A stretch of 64,000 bases of DNA. It comes from Rhynchonema sp. JSB1_4 (lineage: Eukaryota > Nematoda > Chromadorea > Monhysterida > Xyalidae). The stretch spans positions 1 to 64,000 of the forward strand of contig JASAMV010004936.1 of NCBI GenBank assembly GCA_030248065.1, written 5' to 3'. The notes beneath the pieces were generated by a model. The model did no database searches and had not been told where the DNA came from. It was given only the letters and a program-made list of their open reading frames with translations. Position numbers and translations under genes: made by a program. Of this stretch, positions 1 to 10,305 are shown one piece after another (the first letter of the stretch is position 1; each line of letters opens with the position of its first letter).

Positions 1-633
1 GTTTGGTATTGGGTTTGGTGCCTGGTATTATGTCCGGTATTGGTTTGGTATAGGGTTTTTGCGTTTGGCATCAGGTAAAGGCAGTCTCCGGGAGGTTGTC
101 ACTCAGCCCCCGAATACCGTAACCCACCGTAATTTTGATCTGCAAGGATCGTGTCGAGCCCTTTTGTTTTTTATCTATGTTTTGCAACGAAACAGATGTT
201 CGACCGTGTCAGGCCCGTATCCGCGAGCCCAATCAATCTGTGGCGTAACCCGATCAAATGCGCAGAAGATCTGTCGGACATCTTCAGTCAACAATGAGAC
301 CACGACAACCGAACGTTGGCAAATAATCAATCAATCTATGTTTTGCGTGTTAGCGCCAACACCAACCAACATTTCGAAGTTTTGGGGATCGACGCGCATG
401 ATGACAATTTCCAGCTTGCTGCCGCTAATACACATGTCGATAAGCAGCGATCAGCATGGGTCTCGCAACGATCTTGCTTGTGTGGGTTGCGCAATTCTGG
501 GGGCTGAGTGACAACCTCCCGTAGACTGCCTTTATTGATTTTGGCCCAATAACGTCCAATAAAAAGAGATCGGAACTAGGCATGGGGACAATACCGATTT
601 TTTGACCCAAGCCAATACCCAATACCATACCTA
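1..633. repeat. Inverted-repeat element with GGTATTGG flanks
   Basis: A pair of arms at about 80-115 and 494-530 are near-perfect reverse complements (about 35 of 37 positions), enclosing about 380 bases. Outside the arms lie degenerate GGTATTGGG tracts on the left and CCCAATACC tracts on the right (about 600-630), so the outer flanks are inverted too. Related GGTATTGG tracts recur at 28640-28720. The enclosed ORFs have no recognisable domain. This looks like a non-autonomous transposon or fold-back element; the left boundary lies outside the window. Confidence 0.5.
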
Positions 634-641
634 GTGCCCAG

Positions 642-1009
642 CAGCGTAGTTACTGGGGGGGCCCTCGGGTACGCTATCTCCTGCTCGGGTGGTACACTAT
701 CCCCCTATCTCCCCTCCGGGTACACTATCTCCCCCAATTTTTGCCTAAAATGGCCATTCTTAGGACTAAAGTGGGCATTTTAGGCCTGAAATGTGCGATT
801 TTCAGGTCAATGTTCTCAAAAGTCGCCAAAATACCCTTTTTATGAAGAATTTTTTCGAAAAGGGCAAAAATAGGTCAAATGTTCTACCTCAAAAAGTGAC
901 TTTTTCCCGAATTTGGGTCTTACCCCGCCTTCCCCCCTCGGGGGTACATTCTCCCCCTCCCGAAAAAAAAACGGGGGTGCGATTCCCCTCCGGACCAGGA
1001 ACTACACTG
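642..1009. mobile_element. hAT-like MITE, family A (CAGTGTAGTTCCTGG ends)
   Basis: The element begins CAGCGTAGTTACTGG and ends CCAGGAACTACACTG. It is flanked on both sides by a perfect 8-bp target duplication, GTGCCCAG (634-641 and 1010-1017). A CAGTG-type terminus with an 8-bp duplication is typical of hAT elements. The interior is non-coding and rich in short TTTTAGGC/GCCTAAAA inverted motifs. Other family A copies are at 4018-4416, 32635-32943 and about 41950-42240. Confidence 0.8.
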
Positions 1010-1034
1010 GTGCCCAGTGGGTAAGTAATTTATA

Positions 1035-2013
1035 TTTTTGAAAAAACGGTTTTTTCTCGAAAAAAAACCGTTTTTTTCAAGTAAATTACCAGTGCTTAAG
1101 GAATTCAGGAAACACCCACCTACTTTCAGGCAGTTTTTTGGGTGGCCGTCGAAAACCCCGAAAAAAAACCCCGAAAAAAAACCCCGAAACGGAAAACCCC
1201 GAAAAAAAACCCCGAAAATGAAAAACCCCGAAAATAAAACCCCGAAAACGAAAAACCCCGAAAAAAGCCCGAAAAATAAAAAATGTCAGGGATGAAAAAA
1301 AAATCTTGTTAGAGGTGGGTATTCATGTCGCTCGTGACCCACGAGTGAAACATCACCACTACACTTGATAAATTGGCTTCGGATCAGACTTGAACCTAGA
1401 TAGACTTGGGCTTAGGCTTGTTCATAGGCTTAGGCTTAGGCTACCAGCCAGGAAGACATGTCCATATGAAGAAAACATCCACAAATGTACAGCTGCGCAG
1501 GCTTTCTTTCAGGGTTAGGCTTAGGCTTAGGCTGCCAGCCAGGAAGACCTGTCCATTTGAAGAAAACTTCCACAAAAACCTAACTGCTCAGGCTTTCCTT
1601 CAGGGTTAGGGTTAGGCTTAGGCTGCCAGCCAGGAAGACCTGGCCACATGAAGAAGGCAACATCCACAAAAGTTTAACGGAATAGGCCTTCATTCAGGGT
1701 TAGGCTTAGGCTTAGGCTGCCAGCCAGGAAGACATGAACAAAGGAGAATTACCTAACTTGTGCCCGAACTGTACCAGTGTCCATTTTTTGGTGCACGAAC
1801 GACATGAGTACCCTTCTCTAACAAAAAGAATTGTTTTCCACACATTTTACATTTTTCGGGGTTTTTCGTTTTCGGGGTTTTTTTTCGGGGTTTTTCGTTT
1901 TCGGGGTTTTATTTTCGGGGTTTTTATTTTTCGGGGTTTTTTTTTCGGCGTTTTTTTTTCGGGGTTTTTTTTCGGGGTTTTCGACCCCACCCGTTTTTTG
2001 CTTGTTTACAGCT
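1035..2013. repeat. Long inverted repeat built of CCCCGAAAA units with TTAGGC-bearing loop
   Basis: The left arm (about 1155-1350) is a minisatellite of CCCCGAAAA-type units followed by single-copy sequence. The right arm (about 1785-1990) is the reverse complement, with CGGGGTTTT units. The complementarity extends into non-repetitive sequence: a TTGTTAGAG...TCATGTCG stretch near 1306-1335 is mirrored near 1797-1827. The loop (1400-1735) contains about four tandem copies of a roughly 100-bp repeat. A single transcript across it could form a very long hairpin. Confidence 0.6.
1400..1735 (+). repeat. Tandem ~100-bp repeat containing short TTAGGC arrays
   Basis: About four copies of a unit starting GGTTAGGCTTAGGCTTAGG, followed by a conserved tail (TGCCAGCCAGGAAGAC), lie near 1405, 1513, 1605 and 1697. 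TTAGGC is the telomere repeat of nematodes. Here it occurs as two or three units at a time inside a longer monomer, so this is an interstitial or element-borne array and not a chromosome end. Confidence 0.6.
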
Positions 2014-2901
2014 TACCGTAAAAACCTAAATAGAAGGTGGGGCTCTATTAATTCACTGACCCCATTTTGGGGCGGGGCTCTATTACGGGGGGGGGGCTCT
2101 GTTTCGGGGGCCTCTTATACTGGCAGGCGGAAAAAAACCGGTTTTTTTCCGGGAAAAAACCGAAAAAAACCGTTTTTTTCCGAGACCCGAATATTTTTCC
2201 ATTTATTTTTCCGTTGGTATATTTTCGGTTTTTGATCGGAAAAATATCGGTACTTTATTCCAATTTTTCCAAAAAATTGTAATGCAAAACTGATGAGTTT
2301 TTCGATTTCAGTGAAAAATTGGCTCGAGCACAAAAATTAACCGCCCAAAATGGGCCAAAAAGCGTGTAAACCAAGTGTTTTCGACTGACTTCAACACTCT
2401 TCAAGAGCACTCTTGTCACTTCGAACAAATTTTGCACTGAAATTGTTATATTCTTCGAAATTACGTTCTTAAGTACTGGAAAAGTATTTGGAAAAAAACG
2501 GTTTTTTTCGAAAAAAAAAACGTTTTTTCCATGAAAAATAAGAAAACGGTTCTTTATGACAGTATAGAGCCTCTATCAATTCACTGACCCGAACCTGAAA
2601 AATTGTTCCCTGAAATACCCCCAAAAACCCCTGAAAAGGGGTTCCCGCAAAGAATGTTTTTTGCTTTTAATCGCATTTATTCGTGTCTATTCGTCAATAA
2701 GAGGCGTATTATGTGCTCTGAACGAACAACAAACGTGCATAAATGTACCTGTGCACCACTATCAAGCCTTAATACACTACTGGATAGGAGGTGTTACTTA
2801 GGAGGGGGGACTCTATTAATTCACTGACCCCGTTTTGGGGGGCTGTATTCCGGGGGGGGCTCTATTCCGGGGGGGGGGGGGGTATTTAGGTTTTTACGGT
2901 A
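2014..2901. mobile_element. TA-flanked MITE (CCGTAAAAACCTAAATA ends) with nested insertion
   Basis: The ends are inverted copies of CCGTAAAAACCTAAATA (2016 onward and up to 2899), each bordered by TA (2014-2015 and 2900-2901). This is the target duplication expected of a Tc1/mariner-type element. The interior carries repeated 'GGGGCTCTATTAATTCACTGACCCC' type phrases also seen at 36540-36890 and in the complete smaller copy at 40750-40919. The copy is interrupted by an unrelated element at 2116-2566. Confidence 0.6.
2116..2566. mobile_element. MITE of the TATACTGGCAGG/CAGTATA family, nested
   Basis: It starts TATACTGGCAGGCGG, ends GACAGTATA, and is flanked by an 8-bp duplication with one mismatch (GGGCCTCT / GAGCCTCT). 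The interior contains AAAAAACCGGTTTTTT-type perfect palindromes. The same element occurs at 47729-48175 (intact duplication) and, 3' truncated, at 57694-58090. It is nested in the TA-flanked element. Confidence 0.7.
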
Positions 2902-3220
2902 ACAAGTGCCGCGTGTGTTTTTTATGGGGACAAAATTTTTTATGTCTAAATTTTGATGAAAATGTACTCCAAAACCCTAAGTTCGCGCGCAGCGCGCCAT
3001 TTTTCGCCTATTTGGTGGGAAAAATATCGATTTTATACCATTTTGAGCCAAAAATAGCAACCTACTGCACCAGCCGGGGGGCGGCGACCTACCTACTGTA
3101 CCAGGATGGCGCGTCGATCGATCTACCTACCTACTGTACCTTGGGAGGGACCCCCACCCCACCCCCCCCCAGCCACACCATTGCACTACCCCCTACCCGC
3201 CCCGCTCTGGTACCCTACCC
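2902..3220. repeat. Repeat-derived non-coding segment
   Basis: No gene was seen. The sequence includes a GCGCGCAGCGCGC palindrome and CTACCTACTGTACC phrases that recur inverted at 34085-34260 and partly at 36900-37050, so it is a fragment of another dispersed non-coding family. Confidence 0.4.
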
Positions 3221-3550
3221 CAGTGTAGTGGCTGGGGGGATGGGGGATTTCCCTCCCCCTTTAAGGGGCAGGTACCTTGCAACCACCCCCTGGGGTGATG
3301 GGGGAAGGGCAGGTACCTTGCAACCACCCCGGAGGGTATCTTTCAACCATCAATTTATGGTTTTTATAGGCAAAAATAGGTGTTTTTCGACCTCAAAACC
3401 CCAAAATCGCGCGCTCCGCGCGCAAACCTCCATATAATAGGTATTTTAGGCAAATTTTCGGCCAAAATGCAAAAGTACCAATTTTTTAGCCAAATTTGCA
3501 GTATAATGCGTGCAAAAAACACCTTTTTTCGGACCTCCTTCCTTCCGGAG

Positions 3551-3996
3551 CAGTGTTGGAGGTACTCTGGAGGGGGGATACCTACTGTACCGCGCTCGGA
3601 GAGGGGGGATACCTACTGTGCCAGAGCCGATGGCCTGGGGGTTATGTACCTAGGGCAGGGGGGTTTGGGGGGTTAGGTTTTGGGGTGAAAATTTTTAATG
3701 TTTCTATTATGTGTGGAATCGTGTGACAAGTTACGCGCGTAGTATTTGCGCGGGTAATTTGAGGTTAAAACCAGTGATTTTACACTTATTGGCGTTTGGC
3801 AACGTCAAACGTTTGGCAAACGTCAAAAATTGGCGTTTTTGGGCCAAAATCGGGGGCATACCTACTGTACCGGGGCAAAAATCAGGGGGGATACCTACTG
3901 ACCATGCCAAACATCGGGGGGATACCTACTGTACCAGGCGAGGGGGATACCTACTGTACTGGGGGCTACCCCCCAAACCCCCCACCTCCAACACTG
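3551..3996. mobile_element. hAT-like MITE, family C (CAGTGTTGGAGGT ends)
   Basis: It begins CAGTGTTGGAGGTACTC and ends ACCTCCAACACTG, with a perfect 8-bp duplication TTCCGGAG on both sides (3543-3550, 3997-4004). The interior is made of GGGGGATACCTACTGTACC phrases and is not coding. Further copies are at 28939-29771 and 34806-35268, with a truncated copy at 25738-26046. Confidence 0.8.
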
Positions 3997-4017
3997 TTCC
4001 GGAGGCTGGGTACGGGG

Positions 4018-4416
4018 CAGTGTAGTTCCTGGTCCGGAGGGGGAACAGGCGGTACCCCCTTTTTTCAGAGGGGGAACAGACGTACCCACCTGGGGGAAAG
4101 GGGGGGAGGGACCCGGAAGGGGGGGAGGACCCAAATTTGGAGAAAAGTCATTTTTTGAGGTCGAAAATTTGGCTCATTTTTGCGCCTTTTAGGAAAAAAA
4201 TCTCAATAAAAACGGTATTTTGACGATTTTTTACGACATTGACCTAAATCACTCATTTTATGCCTAAAAATGCCTATTTTAGGCCAAAATTTGCCTATTT
4301 TAGGTAAAAATTGGGGGAGCAGACGTACCCGGAGGGGGAACAGTGGGCAGGCGTACCATGGAGGGGCAACAGACGTACCCCAGGGGGGACCCCCCTTCCC
4401 CCCAGGAACTACACTG
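4018..4416. mobile_element. hAT-like MITE, family A
   Basis: The termini are CAGTGTAGTTCCTGG and CCAGGAACTACACTG, flanked by a perfect 8-bp duplication GTACGGGG (4010-4017, 4417-4424). It lies 14 bases to the right of the family C duplication, in the same family B host. Confidence 0.8.
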
Positions 4417-5880
4417 GTACGGGGGTACCTTGCTACCATCTGGATCCATCCCCCCAAGGGTACCTTGCAACAACAAACGTTCTGTGGAAAAAATACACAA
4501 CAGCCCAACGGGCTGCTTAAAAACATCTTTTGAAGGAAGTTTCTCAGCAATAAACATAAATTTCCGAAATAAGGTGTCAAGAACAATTAGCCACGTCCTG
4601 TGGAACACAACAGCCGGACGGGCGGCTTATTAACACTTTTTAAGTGACATTTCTTAGCAATAAACAGAAGTTTCCGAAATAAGGTATCAAAAAGAACTAC
4701 AAACGTCCAGTGGGACACAACAGACGTCCCGTGGGCACAACAGACCATCGGGCTGCTTAAAAACATCTTTTAAGGGAAATTTCTCAGCAATGAACATAAT
4801 TTTCCGAAATAAGGTGGTAACAAGAACTACACGTCCTGCAGAACACAGCAGCCGAACGGGCGCTTATTAACGCCTTTTAACGGAAATTTCTGTGCAATAA
4901 ACAAGTTTCCGAAATAAGGTGTTAAAAAGAACTACAAACATCCTGTTGGGCACAACAGCCCAACGGGCTGCTGAAAGACACATTAACGAAGTTTCTCAGC
5001 AATAAGATAGTGAATAAGGTGTCAAGAAGAACTAACCACGTCCTGATGAACACAACAGCCGAACGGGCTGCTTAAAAACAAAAGAATCTCAGCAATAAAC
5101 ATAAATTTCCGAAATAAGGTGTCAAGAAGAACTAACCACGTCCTGTGGAACACAACAGCCGAACGGGCGGCTTATTAACACCTTTTAAGTGACATTTCTT
5201 AGTAATAAACAGAAGTTTCCGAAATAAGGTATCAAAAAGAACTACAAACGTCCTGTGGGACACAACAGACGTCCAGTGGGACACAACAGACCACCGGGCT
5301 TCTTAAAAACATCTTTTAAGGGAAATTTCTCAGCAATGAACATAATTTTCCGAAATAAGGTGGTAACAAGAACTACACGCGTCCTGTGGAACACAACAGC
5401 CGAACGGGCGCTTATTAACACCTTTTAACGGAAATTTCTGAGTAATAAACAGAAGCTTCCGAAATAAGGTGTTATAAAGAACCACAAACGTTCTGTGGTA
5501 CACAACAGCCCAACGGGCTACTTAAAAACATCTTTTGAAGGAAGTTTCTCAGCAATAAACATAAATTTCCGAAATAAGGTGTCAAGAACAATTAGCCACG
5601 TCCTGTGGAACACAACAGCCGGACGGGCGGCTTATTAACACTTTTTAAGTGACATTTCTTAGCAATAAACAGAAGTTTCCGAAATAAGGTATCAAAAAGA
5701 ACTACAAACGTCCAGTGGGACACAACAGACGTCCCGTGGGCACAACAGACCATCGGGCTGCTTAAAAACATCTTTTAAGGGAAATTTCTCAGCAATGAAC
5801 ATAATTTTCCGAAATAAGGTGGTAACAAGAACTACACACGTCCTGCAGAACACAGCAGCCGAACGGGCGCTTATTGACAC

Positions 5881-6820
5881 CTTTTAATATTTTTTGCTAG
5901 AAATTTTCAAAATTTTTTAAGCAGCGTGTTTCACACGTTTGTAGTTCTTTTTAACACCATTTCAAACTGTTTATTGCTCAGAAATTTCCGTTAAAAGGCG
6001 TTAATAAGCGCCCGTTCGGCTGCTGTGTTCTACAGGATGTAGTTCTTGTTACCACCTTATTTCGGAAAATATTTCATTTGATTCCCTTAAAAATGTTTTA
6101 AACCGTGGTCTGTTGTGCCCACTGGATCTTGTCCCAGAGTTGAGTTCTTTTTGACCTTTTGAACTTTGTTATCTAAAAATGTCACTTAAAAGTGTTAATA
6201 AGCCGCCCGTTCGGCTGTGTGTTCACAGGAGTTTTCTTTTACACCTTATTCGAAACTTTTTTATTGCTAACTTCCTTTAAAAGATGTTTTTAAGAAGTCC
6301 GGTGGTCTGTTGTGTCCCACTGGACGTGGTTAGTTCTTCTTGACACCTTATTTCGGAAACTTATGCTTATTGCTGAGAAACTTCGTTTAAAATGTGTCTT
6401 TCAGCAGCCCGTTGGGCTGTTGTGCCCAACAGGATGTTTGTAGTTCTTTTTAACACCTTATTTCGGAAACTTGTTTATTGCACAGAAATTTCCGTTAAAA
6501 GGCGTTAATAAGCGCCCGTTCGGCTGCTGTGTTCCAGGCTAGTTCTTGTTACCACCTTATTTCGGAAAATAGTTCATTGTGAGAATTTCCCTTAAAAATG
6601 TTTTTAACACCGTCTGTGCGGTCTGTCCCAGGACGTTTGTAGTTCTTTTTGAACCTTATTTCGAAACTTCTGTTTATTGCTAAGAAATGTCACTTAAATG
6701 TTAATAAGCGCCCTCCGGCTGTTTGTTCCACAGACGTGGCTAATTTCTTACACCTTATTTCGGAAATTTATGTTTATTGCTAGAAACTTCCTTCAAAAGA
6801 TGTTTTTAAGCAGCCCTTGC
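5881..6820 (-). repeat. Inverted, degraded satellite block (fold-back)
   Basis: From about 5884 the monomers run in reverse complement, in mirror order to the sequence just before, and return to the plus orientation at about 6820. This block and the next 1.3 kb contain many small deletions relative to the other copies. It may be a true inversion or a fold-back read or assembly artefact. Confidence 0.75.
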
Positions 6821-6889
6821 TTTTAATGACATTTCTTAGCAAATAAACAGAAGTTTCCAAATAAGGTGTTAAAAAGAACTACAAACGTC

Positions 6890-7300
6890 CTGTGACTAAC
6901 CACAGTACCCACCAATCGTCTGCTATCCTACTCACCACATCACTAATCTACCAAGCTCCAATTAAGAAGAGACTAAATTCATCGTAAACCAGCCTTTTTC
7001 AACATCTGACTCAAAGAAACAACAGCACCAAGATGGGATAGAGTAAAGAAATTCAAGAGAAGATCCAGATCAACATCCCCCAAACATGGCCGCCTAAACT
7101 TTGAAGCGTTGGAGCAATCTGATGTGGAGCGAAAGGAGCGCAATTAATAGGACCATGAAACGAGATTACTGCAAAAATGCTGATAGTGATATGTCCTTTG
7201 GATCTATTAACGGCTTTAGCTTATGATCACTTAGGAGAAACGCTCAGCTTTGTTTTGTTAGTCTTTGGATTTTGTGATCCCTCTTGTGTAATGATGATCA
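6890..7300. repeat. Non-satellite insert, copy 1 of 3 (degraded)
   Basis: About 410 bases of unrelated sequence, starting near GACTAACCACAGT and ending near the CCCTCTTGTGTAATGATGATC phrase. It is repeated at 9850-10305 and 12801-13256. This copy has many 1-5-base deletions relative to the other two. No coding motif was recognised. Confidence 0.75.
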
Positions 7301-9849
7301 TCACAACAGCCCAACGGGCTGCTTAAAAACATCTTTTGAAGGAAATTTCTCAGCAATAAACATAAATTTCGAAATAAGGTGTCAAGAACAATTAACCACG
7401 TCCTGTGGAACACAACAGCGGACGGGCGCTTATTAACACTTTTTAAGTACATTTCTTAGCAATAAACAGAAGTTTCCGAAATAAGTGTCACAAAGAACAA
7501 CAAACGTCCAGTGGACACAACGACACGGCACAACAACATCTTTAAGGAAATTTTCTCAGCAATGAACATAATTTTCCGAAATAAGGTGGTAACAAGAACT
7601 CACACGTCCTGCAGAACACAGCAGCCAACGGGCGTTTATTAACGCCTTTTAACGAATTTCTGAGCATACAGAAGTTTCAAATAAGGTTTAAAAAGAACTA
7701 AAACGTCCTGTGGGACACAACAGCCCAACGGGCTGCTTAAAAACATCTTTTAACGGAAATTTCTGTGCAATAAACATAAATTTCCGAAATAAGGTGTCAA
7801 GAACAATTAACCACGTCCTGTGGAACACAACAGCCGGACGGGCGGCTTATTAACACTTTTAAGTGACATTTCTTAGCAATAAACAGAAGTTTCCGAAATA
7901 AGGTATCAAAAAGAACAACAAACGTCCAGTGGGAACAACAGACTCCGTGGCACAACAGACCATCGGGCTGCTTAAAAACATCTTTTAAGGGAATTTCTCA
8001 GCAATGAACATAATTTCCGAAATAAGGTGGTAACAAGAACTACACGTCCTGCAGAACACAGCAGCCGAACGGGCGCTTATTAACGCCTTTTAACGGAAAT
8101 TTCTGCAATAAACAAGTTTCGAAATAAGGTGTTAAAAAGAACTACAAACATCCTGTTGGGCACAAAGCCCAACTGTGAAAGAAATTTTAAACGAAGTTTC
8201 TCAGCAATAAGCATAAGTTTCCGAAATAAGGTGTCAAGAAGAACTAACCACGTCCTGTGGAACACAACAGCCGAACGGGCGTTTATTAACACCTTTTAAC
8301 GGAAATTTCTGAGTAATAAACAGAAGCTTCCGAAATAAGGTGTTAAAAAGAACCACAAACGTTCTGTGGTACACAACAGCCCAACGGGCTGCTTAAAAAC
8401 ATCTTTTGAAGGAAGTTTCTCAGCAATAAACATAAATTTCCGAAATAAGGTGTCAAGAACAATTAGCCACGTCCTGTGGAACACAACAGCCGGACGGGCG
8501 GCTTATTAACACTTTTTAAGTGACATTTCTTAGCAATAAACAGAAGTTTCCGAAATAAGGTATCAAAAAGAACTACAAACGTCCAGTGGGACACAACAGA
8601 CGTCCCGTGGGCACAACAGACCATCGGGCTGCTTAAAAACATCTTTTAAGGGAAATTTCTCAGCAATGAACATAATTTTCCGAAATAAGGTGGTAACAAG
8701 AACTACACGTCCTGCAGAACACAGCAGCCGAACGGGCGCTTATTAACGCCTTTTAACGGAAATTTCTGTGCAATAAACAAGTTTCCGAAATAAGGTGTTA
8801 AAAAGAACTACAAACATCCTGTTGGGCACAACAGCCCAACGGGCTGCTGAAAGACACATTTTAAACGAAGTTTCTCAGCAATAAGCATAAGTTTCCGAAA
8901 TAAGGTGTCAAGAAGAACTAACCACGTCCTGTGGAACACAACAGCCGAACGGGCTGCTTAAAAACATCTTTTAAAGGAAGTTTCTCAGCAATACACATAG
9001 TTTCCGAAATAAGGTGTCAAGAAGAACTAACCACGTCCTGTGGAACACAACAGCCGAACGGGCGGCTTATTAACACCTTTTAAGTGACATTTCTTAGTAA
9101 TAAACAGAAGTTTCCGAAATAAGGTATCAAAAAGAACTACAAACGTCCTGTGGGACACAACAGACGTCCAGTGGGACACAACAGACCACCGGGCTTCTTA
9201 AAAACATCTTTTAAGGGAAATTTCTCAGCAATGAACATAATTTTCCGAAATAAGGTGGTAACAAGAACTACACGCGTCCTGTGGAACACAACAGCCGAAC
9301 GGGTGGCTTATTAACACCTTTTAACGGAAATTTCTGAGTAATAAACTGAAGTTTCCGAAATAAGGTGTTAAAAAGAACCACAAACGTTCTGTGGTACACA
9401 ACAGCCCAACGGCTGCTTAAAAACGTCTTTTGAAGGAAATTTCTCAGCAATAAACATAAATTTCCGAAATAAGGTGTCAAGAACAATTAACCACGTCCTG
9501 TGGAACACAACAGCCGGACGGGCGGCTTATTAACACTTTTTAAGTGATATTTCTTAGCAATAAACAGAAGTTTCCGAAATAAGGTATCAGAAAGAACTAC
9601 AAACGTCCAGTGGGACACAACAGACGTCCCGTGGGCACAACAGACCATCGGGTTGCTTAAAAACATCTTTTAAGGGAAATTTCTCAGCAATGAACATAAT
9701 TTTCCGAAATAAGGTGGTAACAAGAACTACACACGTCCTGCAGAACACATCAGCCGAACGGGCGCTTATTGACACCTTTTAATGACATTTCTTAGCAAAT
9801 AAACAGAAGTTTCCGAAATAAGGTGTTAAAAAGAACTACAAACGTCCTG

Positions 9850-10305
9850 TGACTAACCACAGTGACCCACCAAACTCGTCTGCTGATCCTACTCACCACA
9901 TCACTAATCTACCAAGCTCCAATTAAGAAGAGACTAAATTCATCGCAAACCAGCCTTTTTCAACATCTGGACTCAAAGAAACAACAGCACCAAGATGGGA
10001 TAGAGTAAAGAAATTCAAGAGAAGATCCAAGATCAACTCAAATCCCTCGCGCAAACATAGCCGCCTGAAACTTTGAAGCGTTGGAGCAATCTGATGTGGA
10101 GCGAAAGGAGCGCAATTGAATAGGACCATGAACTACTGAGATTGACTGCAAAAATGCTGATAGTGATATGTCCTTTGGATCTATTAACGGCTTTAGCTTA
10201 TGATCACTTAGGAGAAATCGCTCAGCTTTGTTTTGTTAGTCTTTGGATTTTGTGATCCCTCTTGTGTAATGATGATCATCATTGTTCGGAGCTCAGAATA
10301 TAAAA
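9850..10305. repeat. Non-satellite insert, copy 2 of 3
   Basis: About 455 bases, nearly identical to the copy about 2951 bases downstream. It interrupts the satellite between a D-like monomer and an A monomer. The open frame of about 68 codons on the minus strand is shared between copies but resembles no known family. Confidence 0.8.

Larger units (their letters stand above)
3221..4470. mobile_element. hAT-like MITE, family B (CAGTGTAGTGGC ends), host of two nested MITEs
   Basis: The left end is CAGTGTAGTGGCTGGG at 3221, followed by repeated GGTACCTTGCAACCA phrases, as in the complete copy at 40171-40608. It is interrupted at 3551-3996 (family C) and 4018-4416 (family A). Removing both leaves a continuous family B sequence down to about 4470, where its right end is missing and the satellite begins. 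Confidence 0.65.

Noticed and set aside
1400..1735. A chromosome end, because of TTAGGC
   Set aside because: Only two or three units occur per monomer, embedded in a longer tandem repeat with sequence continuing on both sides.
2285..2330. CTGATGAG...GAAA resembling a hammerhead ribozyme core (also 47890 and 57860)
   Set aside because: The bases between CTGATGA and GAAA do not pair as stem II, and no proper stem I/III or cleavage triplet was found.
3711..4158. Open frames of 80-130 codons rich in Gly/Pro/Thr in MITEs
   Set aside because: They translate G- and C-run phrases of non-coding elements (GGTACC, CCCCC) and occur in several frames and both strands.
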